A stretch of 64,000 nt of DNA from Tetranychus cinnabarinus (taxonomy: Eukaryota > Arthropoda > Arachnida > Trombidiformes > Tetranychidae), in contig WHVY01000003.1 in the NCBI GenBank assembly GCA_022266195.1, forward strand, positions 4,526,001-4,590,000, read 5' to 3'. The position numbers and the translations under genes were made by a program. Below the pieces are notes generated by a model that did no database searches, was not told the origin of the DNA, and worked only from the letters and a program-made list of their open reading frames with translations. Of the stretch, positions 10,560 through 20,479 are shown in pieces (the stretch's first letter is position 1; each line of letters starts with the position of its first letter).

Positions 10560-10775
10560 CGGATCGTCAATGATATTTCAGTTTAAGTTGATTTATCATT
10601 GACGATCCCAATTAGATTCAGTTAATTAATAATCAAATAAATTGAAGATAATTGCAATTTGATTTAACTCTTCCATTGACAATTCGTTGAAAATCCCATT
10701 GCTTCCTCATTGGGATAGTCACTGATATTTCAATTTGCATTGTTTTCTCATTGGGATTGTCAATGATATTTGAGT
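10560..10775. repeat. Cluster of an iterated motif, GGGATCGTCAATGATATTT type
   Basis: The motif occurs forward at about 10571-10590, inverted at about 10598-10612, then forward again with changes near 10710 and 10750. A further inverted copy (ACCATTGACGATCCCAATGA) lies at 14658-14677, beyond the protease gene. It may be the subterminal repeat of a larger element, or a degenerate MITE. Nothing else was recognised in 10776-11230. Confidence 0.5.
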
Positions 10776-11233
10776 TAAATTTTATGATAAGATATTGTGG
10801 TCTATCCCATAAAACTATATATTTGTATGAACTCGTGTCTTCTAAACTAGTTCAATTCAGATTTTTTGATATCAAACAGAACAAAAGATCCAAATCCTAT
10901 TTCTTCTTTCCTAGGGCTTCTATCAGTCTGCTTTTATGTAATTCAGCAACTAACTTTGAAACTAGAATAGCTTTATCTCTTTTCTGGTTTTTTCCCATTT
11001 TTTCAACATTTTTTCGTTCGTTGCACCAGCTTATAATCGAAAAATATTCAATAGCTTTGGTTTTATCGGCCGAACCATGATTAATAATTTGATGAACGAT
11101 AAGGAACCGAATAAGAAAATAGTAAGTGAAATAAACAATAAGCTTAGTTTTAAATACTAATATTGATGCTCCTTGCAGCGTTCATTCTTTAGGTTTATAA
11201 AATAACCTGTTTAAACTGCGTTTCTAAGTATAT

Positions 11234-11324
11234 GTTAGATCACTACAGTGACGATATTCATGGATAAGACTCTCGGCTCCGCCTCGAGTCTTATCTATGA
11301 ATGTCCGAGATAAAGTGATCTAAC
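11234..11324. repeat. Near-perfect hairpin, about 90 bp
   Basis: The outer arms GTTAGATCACT and AGTGATCTAAC, and the inner arms TTCATGGATAAGACTC and GAGTCTTATCTATGAA, fold around a short loop. It may be a minimal foldback element. No protein is encoded. Confidence 0.75.
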
Positions 11325-11613
11325 TAACTTGTACCAATTTTGGACAAGATTAAACACAAAGATTAGAAAAAAAACTAACCATTTTTTATGCGAGTTAAGT
11401 TGTAATGGCAAAGGTTATAAAAAAAAGCTTAATTTCTATTTTCTCTCACCTTTAATAGATGGTGGTTAATGTAATCGATGTATACAGTTAATAGCAAATT
11501 TCAATCATCAAAAGCTCGGCAACTATGAACTCCTCAACTCAGTGAATCACATCAGCAGTTTACTCTCTAATGATATGTCAAATGACTTTGTAAAATCAGA
11601 GGTTCTTCATGGG

Positions 11614-11815
11614 TATAGTTAAAATTATACATTCTCTAATATAAGGTATTATAGAATGTATATTTAAATCAATCTTTATATATATTATAGTTAAAATTAT
11701 ACATTCTATAATATAAGGCATTATAGAATGTATATGCAAATCAATCTTTATATATATTATAGTTAAAATTATACATTATATAATGCCTTATATTATAGAA
11801 TGTATATTTAAAATA
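11614..11815. repeat. 72-bp tandem repeat, about 2.8 units
   Basis: Units start at 11614, 11686 and 11758 with TATAGTTAAAATTATACATT. Each unit holds an internal palindrome (ATACATTCTATAATATAAGG against its complement), and in the third unit the palindrome centre is flipped. No coding potential was seen in 11816-12370. Confidence 0.85.
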
Positions 11816-12329
11816 TTAGGCTGTTCTTATAGCTCCATTATTTCAAGATTAGTGTTTTGTATTTAATTACTGTGGCTGAGTAAATGAAGCAATCATTTTT
11901 AATGTCATCATCATCTTTCATTTACATCTTTACCACCTTTAGCTTTTTTACTGCCCATTTCCCTGAGAAATTTTTCAGTTTTACTCAACATGATTTTAGT
12001 GATTATTTCAATCATTTCTTATGTTACTTTGGTTGCATCAACATGTTGATCAATTTTTTACTTTTTTTGTCCATGGATTAACCAAACTTGATACTTAGGT
12101 GAGTTTTATAAAGCAATTAATTTTTGATTATCATTTTGTTACAAATTCATCTCTATCATCATTGTTGCTATCTCTGTGTCGATAAGATTATCATCATTAT
12201 TCAACGTTTTTATACGTATTAGTTGTATTAATATACTGCACTGGTATTAGTGCAATATACTTTTCCAAAAACAGAGACTTTCCTATAAAAAAGTGGTATA
12301 AACCAAATAAACCAATTCGAAAGAGTAGC

Positions 12330-12735
12330 CAAAAACGATACTGAAATATAATAAGCCATGGCGATTTTCAAGTCAGATTCACACTCAGCGATTTAGAAGA
12401 ATAGGAGAATATTCAGTAACAGCTTTCGTACAATTGTATGCTGACATTGTAGCAAATTATGCTCGTTGTGGATTGCCATTTTATAAACCAACAGGAAACG
12501 GCTTATCAGAGCATGAAAAGCTTCAGGATAATTATAATAGACATTATCTCCAGGCAATGTATAGAGTCAAAAAGTTAGAGAAAGAAAGAAAAGGACGAAA
12601 TAAAGAGAGAAATAATAATAATAGAGAAAAGAGAAAGGAAAAAATTTATAAAGGAAAAGGAAGCTAAAGAAAAATTAAGATCTGAAATTGAAAAAAACGT
12701 AAAATTAGAAAAAGATTATTCTAATACTTTATAGA
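12330..12735 (+). pseudogene. Possible decayed or missed 5' part of the protease gene
   Basis: An open stretch without an ATG runs from about 12330 and reads FVQLYADIVANYARCGLPF, followed by a lysine/arginine/glutamate-rich tract. The frame ends at 12667. A one-base shift continues a similar charged tract, which is then closed by TAG at 12732-12734, just before the first usable ATG at 12771. It may be 5' exons with splice sites I cannot place, or a broken N-terminal extension. Confidence 0.35.
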
Positions 12736-12770
12736 GTTCAAATTCAGTCATTGATGAAATTGAAAATGAA

Positions 12771-14431
12771 ATGGTTGAAGATAAATCAGCAGATAAGAAA
12801 GACAAAGATGAGAACGGAAAAGATGAGAAAGAAGAAGAGAAAGAAAGAGAAGAGAAAGAAAGGGAAGAGAAAGTGACCTATCCCATATGTAATTGTAGTT
12901 TACTTTCTTTAATTTTTAAATTATTCTTCCTTCAGATGACTAAAATTGATGAAATGAGTGAAGCCGAGTACATGGCTTTGAAAGATGAGGTATTTGAATG
13001 CGAACTCAAAGAACCAGTTAAGCATTTGTTCGATACTGTTGTAGGCAAAAGCCAAGGAGGGCTGCGAATCCGCCAAGAAAAAAGCGAGAAGCGGACTTCA
13101 TTATTTAAACACAAGCTTTTCGCCTTTCAATTCACGCTGCTCGACGTTGCAAAGCAAAAAGAGATTGTTTGTCGCGCTGTAGACACGTCCTACCAAAAAG
13201 CAAAGCAGAAAGCTGCAATGAAATTGCTTAATCAATTAGAAAATAAAACACAAATGGTAAGTGAAATTGTGAATGTGTGATAAACTCCCCGTAACACAAT
13301 ATTTTCATCTCTCTCACTTAGCCAAAGAATCTGATAGGGTTCCCAAATTATAGAGGGCACTGTTATTTCATCCCAGTTTTTCTGCCATTATTCTGGAATG
13401 CTTTTTTTGTTGATGCTTTAAACAGAGCGACAGAGATTGCATCGGCTTGCAAGTCTAAATTCAGAATTTTTTATTGTATTAAAGGATTATTTGAGGCATA
13501 TAGAAAAGCTAGTATGGAAGAAAACTTTTCAGTCGTTAATAATCCTGGTCCTAGTAATGAACCTGGAGCAAAACCTGATCTGAAGATTGATAGCTTTATT
13601 ATCAAACATTTATTGCATCTTAGAACTGAAAAAAAAGACTATGCTACTCCAGGTAAGTCCTCATGAGTTGTTTCAAGATAAGATTAATTTTTTAACTTTT
13701 GCTTGTTTATTTTTGAGTCTAGGAGGAGAAAATACAACTTTATTCAAAGATATTTTGAGAAAGTTGTATGATGAATTCAAAAACTCCAATCCGTTCGAGC
13801 ATGTCTTCAATTTTAACTTCAAAATTGAAATTGAATGTTCAGCATGCAACATGATAGACAGGAAAATGATCAATCAATCATTTCTGACTATACGGCGAAG
13901 CTACTATGGAGTTTTCAGCTCTTTGAATGACGCCATGGTTTCTGAAAAATCATTTTTAAAATTCATCAATTTGAATTGTAAGTATTTAGTTGCGAGAAAA
14001 ATAACAATAAACTAAATAATCTTTTTCTTCAAGGTAACAACTGTCGCGGAGATGATTTTGCAGTTAAGAAAAAAATGATATCTCTGCCATCAATTCTTGT
14101 TTTCATGATTGAAGGAAAAATCAAAGACGATTTCCCAAATGAAATGAATATAGGACTTCCTGATAATTTGAATTTTTTTGGCACAGCATACGAAAAGTAT
14201 GCATATTCAGTGTGTTTTTGGACATATAAAGTTGGTCAATCCAATATCGATAAACCACCGCGACACAATCGTGCCCAACCTGGCGATAGATATTCTAACG
14301 GACATAGTATTCTCATGATCAAACATAGAGGAAGTTGGAAGGAAGTCAACAATGATGATATTTTCGAGCCATTAAGAGATTACCCTTACGGAAGGGAAGA
14401 AATGTTAATTTTCTATCGTAAAAACCAATAA
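12771..14431 (+). CDS. dsRNA-binding-like domain fused to a divergent ubiquitin-specific protease
   Basis: Predicted exons 12771-12872, 12936-13256, 13322-13652, 13723-13977 and 14034-14431 give 468 aa. All four introns are 56-70 nt with GT..AG ends and consistent phases. Residues 1-34 are Lys/Glu/Asp-rich. Residues ~55-140 resemble a dsRNA-binding motif: PVKHLFDTVVGKSQGG, FQFTLLD, then a C-terminal helix KAKQKAAMKLLNQLENK. A peptidase C19 domain follows: a Cys box (YRGHCYFIPVFLPLFWNAF, in place of the usual GNTCYMN), two CxxC pairs (ECSACNM and NCNNC) as in the USP zinc ribbon, a His box (YSNGHSILMIKHRGSWKEVNNDD) and the closing EEMLIFYRK. The Cys-His-Asp order is kept, so deubiquitinase or related activity is plausible. 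The Asn that normally precedes the catalytic region is changed. The true start may lie upstream. Confidence 0.65.
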
Positions 14432-14657
14432 AAATTCATTAAAAAGATTTTCATTTTCATTTTTTATTTCTGTATTTCTCACCGCAGTCCATAAGTCCAT
14501 TATCTACTCGAAAATCATTAACATTGAAACTCAAAGAGTTATTAATTAACATTCACAAAGTGAAGAAAGTGACAACTTTGTACTTAATATGGGATAGGTC
14601 CCAATAAGATAAGATAGTTATATCAACATATTTTTCGTGTTAAACATAAATTAAAAT

Positions 14658-14677
14658 ACCATTGACGATCCCAATGA
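14658..14677. repeat. Inverted copy of the 10.6-kb iterated motif
   Basis: Reads ACCATTGACGATCCCAATGA, the complement of the motif cluster at 10560-10775. Together the two sites bracket the protease gene. Nothing else was recognised in 14432-15159. Confidence 0.5.
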
Positions 14678-15159
14678 AATAACTTTAAAATATAAAAGAT
14701 TTATTGTCTACTTTAATTCAGTTGATCTTTGTTTCAGCCAGTGCTTTGATACATAAAAGAACCACAATCTATACTATGTAATCCAATTGAATATATATAT
14801 TAGATAGTCGATTATTCACAAAGCACCAAACGAAACAAAGAAATTCATCGAATTCAAAATTCTTGTTGACTACGAGCACTTTGCCTAAGTTATCGAAAAT
14901 CGATTTTTGCATAACTTTAACAGTTGTCTTTTTTCCAAAAGATTTCTTTGGTTTATTTTCAATTTGTACTGTTTTATGTGGTGTACATCTTTAGTTAAAT
15001 GGAAAATTAGTTAGTTAAATCACTTAATTGATTAAAAACAATCAAAAAACAATCAGAAACAATATTTTTATAATTTTATGTAATAGTAGCCATCAGTGGA
15101 TTCAATCTTCATTTAGAATCTTTTATCTGAAGGATAGAGTGGCCCAAGATAAACTTTTA

Positions 15160-15237
15160 ATGCAATATTACTATGCAATATTACTATGCAATATTACTAT
15201 GCAATATTACTATGCAATATTACTATGCAATATTACT
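15160..15237. repeat. 13-bp tandem repeat, six units
   Basis: Six consecutive ATGCAATATTACT units, ending in a variant ATGCGATAG. It is a minisatellite. Nothing further was seen in 15250-15840 except AT-rich sequence with local repeats of ATACAATATTATTATTAACG type. Confidence 0.95.
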
Positions 15238-15844
15238 ATGCGATAGTAATATTTACTATTTAGTTAATAATCCTAACATTGTCATCGATGCTTCTAAAAA
15301 TGTTTAATTTATGCTTAAATTATCTTTAACAATTAACCAAAGTAATTTCTTATCAAAATCATATTGTTGACCAAGAAAAGGAAAAAGATTTAGATTTAAC
15401 AAGGATAAGGATTCTCATTTTTGATAGTTAATTATTAGCTATCATTGTTCCAAGAATTAATTGTAATTTGAATTTCTAGTGATTGGTCGACTGATCAAAA
15501 TCCAATAAAAATTAACCTTAAACCGCTGGTCAATCTTGGTATCAAGAACTTCATTAGTTTCATTATTAATTTACATTAAACATACGATATTATTAATAAC
15601 GTACACCGTTCATCTCATCTCCTTATCTAGCTATCACTTAATCACTTCACCACACAGACCTTTCAATACGAGTCTGCTATACCTTTTACATACAATATTA
15701 TTATTAACGTATAATAAAAGGCTTATATTATTACATTTACTTAATTAAAACACTTCTCATTCAATTTTTCAATTAACCCCTGCAGTGGGAAATGACAACA
15801 CTTTTGTCTTTACCTTCCAAATTGCTGTCTCTTCTACCACATTC

Positions 15845-16745
15845 TTTGAGTAAAAGATCAAGAGACAACTCATTAGGGTTTGATTCCACTGGCTCTCATG
15901 TACGAAATTTATTGATCAGGTACTTCATAAAGTACATCTTTAGATAATCCATCCATTGTTTGAAGCCAGATTCCACTAGAATTGATATAATTACGAAGAG
16001 TTACAAACTGGACAATGTCACGAACAGCTGTCTTGCCATTAAATTTCAACAAACGATCATCAGAGTCGAGTTCGTCCATGGCAGCAAAATCACCGTGTCC
16101 AACACCAACAATGATTATTGATAGAGGTAAATGTGAGGCATCGATTATTGCTTGTTTTGTTTGTGGCATATCACAGATAATACCATCTAATAATGAGTAA
16201 AATAAAATAGCTGGTACCAGTGTCATATTGTCTAGCGATGGCAGCTGTACTTTTGATTACTGGAGAAAAATTAGTCGGTCCATAAAAAGTTACACAACCA
16301 ACAGTTGATCGATAGTGCATAATGATTTTTTAAATTCCTTTGCAATAAGGATGGGTAACGTTGCCGTTTAAATGAAACTGGTGGGAAACCAAGGTTTGAG
16401 GAGATAATTTAGCTCCAAATCCAAAACCAGGGTAAACATTAAGAGTGTTGTATGGCTTTAAAATTTCACCCATCGCATTTAAAGCCAATTCGTATGGATT
16501 AGGTTTATCTGATCCGATGAATTTTAATGATATTCTGGATATCTAGGGTCACCGTTCGAAGCAGTAAAATCAATAACGACCGCAAAATGTAGATGAGTTC
16601 CTTCTTTAATATATTCAAGAAATGATATTTCTTCTTCAATTTCTAGTCCGATAAGTTCCAAATATCCACATTTTTTTGATTTTTTTGAATAGCTCAGAGT
16701 CAATTTACGTCTGGAAGGCTCGTTTAAGTTTTTGTGCCAAGTCAT
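15845..16745 (-). pseudogene. Copine vWA-domain pseudogene
   Basis: Copines are calcium-dependent phospholipid-binding proteins. The minus strand encodes pieces of the copine vWA (A) domain in the right order: FLEYIKEGTHLHFAVVIDFT, then ASNGDPRYPE, then a shifted segment with PNPYELALNAMGEILKPYN, then YGPTNFSPVIKSTA, then QTKQAIIDASHLPLSIIIVG and KDVLYEVPDQ. It is broken by a frameshift near 16525, a stop near 16335, another frameshift near 16200, and a stop right after PDQ (~15906) followed by recognisable C-terminal copine sequence. No intron interrupts the vWA region, which suggests a retrocopy (inference). The C2 domains are absent. Confidence 0.85.
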
Positions 16746-16822
16746 TAAGGGTTTTATTTAAAGAAACAATTAAGATGTGTGCACCAGACATTTTATATGG
16801 ACACCAGAACTTCCAAGTGTTA

Positions 16823-17126
16823 CAGTGAGATCCCAGATAATGAGAGTCCCAGATAATGAGATAAATTTATCAACGACCCCTAATTAAGGAGGAGTTAATT
16901 CAATTTGAATTTTATGAAATTTCATTTTGATTTCTTTAATTTTCAATTGATTGGATTCGAATTTCTTTCGTAAAATATTAATCAAAAAACTCACGAAATA
17001 ATTTTAAACTAACATTTACGATAAAATTCGATCTATTAAGGGAGATTGAAAATCATGAAATAAGCTGCCCGATGAATAGTGAAAATAAGCTATTCCACAG
17101 TACTCTCATTATCTGGGATCTCACTG
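16823..17126. mobile_element. Tc1/mariner-like MITE, copy 2 (inverted)
   Basis: Same family as 7514-7801, in opposite orientation, flanked by TA on both sides. The ends are CAGTGAGATCCCAGATAATG and its exact complement. At the left end the CCCAGATAATGAG segment occurs twice in a row, a small internal duplication absent from copy 1. Nothing else was seen from here to about 17330. Confidence 0.9.
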
Positions 17127-17495
17127 TAACCTCTTGTTTATTGTTTCTATCTGTTTTTTACATCGACTACATCATATGTTTATTTTTGGTGAGCTTTCCT
17201 TATAAATTTTCTAGGCCAATTCTGTATCAATCAGTGACATAAATTAATTTTTAACCATCTTGAATGAGTTTCACAAATGCATGATCACATTATTTTCTTT
17301 TGGTTGCTAGTTTCAGCGTCATTTCTGTTCCTCATTTTAGTTTATCTGATTCATCAACAATTCATCGGAGTTTTGGCCCCTTCTGATAACTACAACATTT
17401 TACAGTGAAATTAGTAAACTACTGGTTTTGATCATTCACTGGTTAGTGTCAATCTAAATACAGAGGTAGATAAACAAAACAGGTAGAAAGCTGGA

Positions 17496-18799
17496 ATGAC
17501 TCGACACGCAAGAAACAATACAGCATCTGCTTGTTATACTTATCATGAAAGACAAAGGGATACACAGAACAGTGGCTATGGAACAATTAAGGAACGATTA
17601 GCTAAAGATTCTGTTGGTGACTTTGATGCTTGTTGTCTTACCCTTCAGCCTTGTCGTTATCCAGTTGTTACGTAAGTTAATACGTTGTTTACCAATCAAT
17701 CTATTCTAATCTTTAGTTATTTTATGTAGACCTGAAGGCTTCCTATATGACAAAGAAGCGGTTTTAGAATATATAATTCACAAAAAAGCTGAAATTGCTA
17801 GGAAATTGAAACAATATGAAAAAGATAAGAAGAAACATGAAATGGAAATGGCTGAACTTGCTGAAGCTGAGGAGCAAACCAAAGCAGAAAAATTTTCAAA
17901 CATGGAGAGAGGATTAATCAATCCTTCAACTCTAAACGGTAGTTCAACATCGAATGATATTTCTAAGCCTGGACCATCAAGTGAAAAGTCAGTTTCTAAT
18001 ATGGCTAAAGGACTCGAGAAAAAATTACCTAGCTTCTGGATTCCATCACTAACTCCTAAAGATGAAAGTAAAGACCCACTTAAGCCACCAGATACAACGA
18101 TTAGATGTCCGATGAGTGGTAAACCATTGAAAGCAAAAGATCTTATTCCAGTAAATTTTACTCCAGTAGACCCAAGCTTAACTCGAGAGCAACTGATCGC
18201 TAAGCAAGTTAGTTGATTAATTATTATTGATACTGAATATTCTATCTGAGTGAATGTTTTTGATTAAAACCTTGAATTTGAGGCATTAGACAATCGCTTG
18301 GTGAACTGAAAAATTTCCATGAAATGCGACTCACATTGAAATTCTTGCGGAAATACCAGCATTCAATATAATCATTAGATAAACTGTCAAGTACAATCAG
18401 TTATACAATATTTTCAATCTTCGCATGAATTTGAGACACTTCTAATAATTTGAATCAATGCGTTTCTGATCACTTTCTAGGAAAGATATTTATGTCCAGT
18501 GACGAGAGATATTTTGAACAACTCGGTTCCATGTGCTGTCTTAAAAACATCGTAAGTTTTATATTCCTCATGATTAATTGACCATCCCAGATTCATCAAA
18601 TTAAATTTTATTATTTCGCAGGGGTAATGTTGTAACACTGGATTGTATCGCAAGAATAATACGGAAAGACATGATTGATCCAACTAATGGTAAACCACTC
18701 AAAGAAAAGGACATAATAATTCTCCAGAGAGGTGGAACTGGCTTCGCAAGCACGAATAAACTCGAATCTAAAATAAAAAAACCTGTTATGCAAGTTTAA
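17496..18799 (+). CDS. NOSIP: Nitric oxide synthase-interacting protein (NOSIP)
   Basis: Predicted exons 17496-17671, 17730-18207, 18481-18551 and 18622-18799 give 300 aa, the same size as vertebrate NOSIP (about 301). In mammals NOSIP is a U-box-type E3 ubiquitin ligase that binds nitric oxide synthase and PP2A. Recognisable stretches are the start MTRHARNNTASACYTYHE, CCLTLQPCRYPVVTPEGFLY (first half of the split U-box), LPSFWIPSLTPK, CPMSGKPLKAKDLIPVNFTP, then CPVTRDILNNSVPCAVLK and IRKDMIDP (second half), and LQRGGTGFA near the end. Residues ~85-125 are a charged helix. All splice sites are canonical and phases match. A copy of its promoter and first codons lies at 8582-8787. Confidence 0.95.
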
Positions 18800-19096
18800 A
18801 TAATATTTGACTGATTTATTTCACCAGCCATCAAAAGATCAAATTTTCAAATTTCATCAGGCCTTTATATTCAACCATGATTTTGAGATATTTTGAGTGG
18901 CAAATTGTGAGAAATAATTGTAATCTTCAAAATTGAGCTCACTGAGAAAATTTTAGTATCCAATGTGAAGAGCCAAATTGTTAATTTTGTATCATTTTAT
19001 TTATTTGATGTGTAAGATAATATTTATTTACGTGATGGTTCACTATTACTTTCTTCGATTACTTTTGATCTAATTCATGAGTTCTAATATTATAAC

Positions 19097-19710
19097 ATGA
19101 GTTCAAAAGATAAAAATGACGATAAAGAACCGAAGAATCGACGTCACACAATCAATTTACCGACTAAAACCAAGGAAGACGAACCCAACTCTAAGGATAA
19201 AAAAGTTGAAAGATCTGCATCTGTTGAAGTATATTTTCCGACATCTAATGAAAACCATCCAAAGCAAGCTCACAAAATATGGGACATTTTAACAGTACCA
19301 GACGAAAAGGAGGAAGATAGTATGTTTATTCAAATTAAATTAAATCTTTAACTTCTTAATGGAAATAATTTTCTTTTTAAATATCAGAGATTCTTGCAAA
19401 GATTAAAAAAATAACCCAGGATAAGCTTCAAAAGGATTTGGTCAAGAAAGCTTCGCAACAGAATTTGAACAGCATTGAAGCTGAAGCTGATCCATTGAAC
19501 GATTGCTTTGTTCTAGATCTAAATCAAAATTTGCATTTAAATGAAAATTCAGAGGATAATACAAATTTTGCTGACGTCGAACATAAAGCAGATAAAGTTA
19601 AAGAAGACGAGCCTTTAAAACACAAGATGGAATCTAAAACAGCGAGTATGAGGGCAAAATTATTGAAAGGCAAAGGAGGCAAAAGTCCCGACAGTAAAAA
19701 GCCAAAGTAA
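19097..19710 (+). CDS. Lysine-rich disordered protein, NOSIP neighbour (parent of a local family)
   Basis: Predicted exons 19097-19319 and 19388-19710 give 181 aa. The protein is highly charged, without membrane spans or an obvious fold. The N-terminal half contains RRHTINLPTKTKEDE and KIWDILTVPDEKEED. The C-terminal half has DPLNDCFVLDLNQNLHLN, then NFADVEHKADKVKEDEP, and ends KMESKTASMRAKLLKGKGGK. The donor GTATGT and acceptor ATATCAG are shared with the copy at 45.1 kb; the chimeric relative at 8748 shares the donor and intron phase. I do not recognise the family. It starts ~300 bp after NOSIP on the same strand. Conservation of frame in three copies argues that it codes for protein. Confidence 0.65.
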
Positions 19711-20236
19711 CATATATTTATAACCTACTATACATAGCCATTTAACTTTATATTTCACGATTTTTATTTTCACCCTTCCGCTGTGATTGGAATTGAATTT
19801 TTACTAAGTTTGTAATTAGTAAAATTAAATTATTGACGTCCTATACACAATATTATGAACATAAATGTATGATTTGGAGTCATGGAGTGCTTCGAATGTC
19901 AGAAATATTACGAAAAATAAAGAAAGACTTCGAATGTTTGAGAAAGCTTCAATCAAAGTTTTAATTCAAGTTCAGACATTGAATATGGCAGGTCCAAGTT
20001 TGAGGTTTAAAATCAACAAATCGACTGGTAAAATAAATATAAGGAGATGATCGTGAATCGAGTTTTTTTCTGTTTTATCAATAGACTCGTGAATCTGTGA
20101 ATACCACAGCTCGATCCAATTCTTCTTCAGCTTAATAGCGTCTATGATGGTTCGATCGTCAGCAACCATTAATCGGAAGGTCCAAGATTTAACATTTTTT
20201 TGGATGGATGAGAGAACCAAAATAGATTAATAACAA
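19711..20236. repeat. Duplicated 3' block following the lysine-rich gene
   Basis: Repeated inverted at about 44546-45066, with a partial copy at 32686-32890. It contains short frames on both strands that survive in both long copies: plus strand 19868-20050 (LRMFEKASIKVLIQVQTLNM...) and minus strand to about 20230 (VKSWTFRLMVADDRTIIDAI...). The likeliest role is 3' flank or untranslated sequence of the lysine-rich gene. A coding role on either strand is not established. Confidence 0.7.
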
Positions 20237-20479
20237 TGAAGATTACTGTTTACAAAAAAAGATGAATAAATTGGCTAAAAGTTGTCAAGAAGACTGATCA
20301 TTTTGGCAACAAATGAGCGATTTTTGTGTGAAATGTGTGTCTTGTTTGTTGTGTTGTTTCAAAATGTGTATGTGAGAGAGAGAAAAGGTTGATGGCTTTA
20401 GGAATGGCTATAATAACAAGGAAAGTGGATTGGCATGAAACCAAATTTATAAACATTTTAAGATAATTTGTGTCTTCTT

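Noticed and set aside
12873..14600. Fourteen-base inverted match (GACCTATCCCATAT at ~12876 and its complement at ~14590) as element ends
   Set aside because: It is short, one copy falls inside a predicted intron, and there are no matching flanking duplications.
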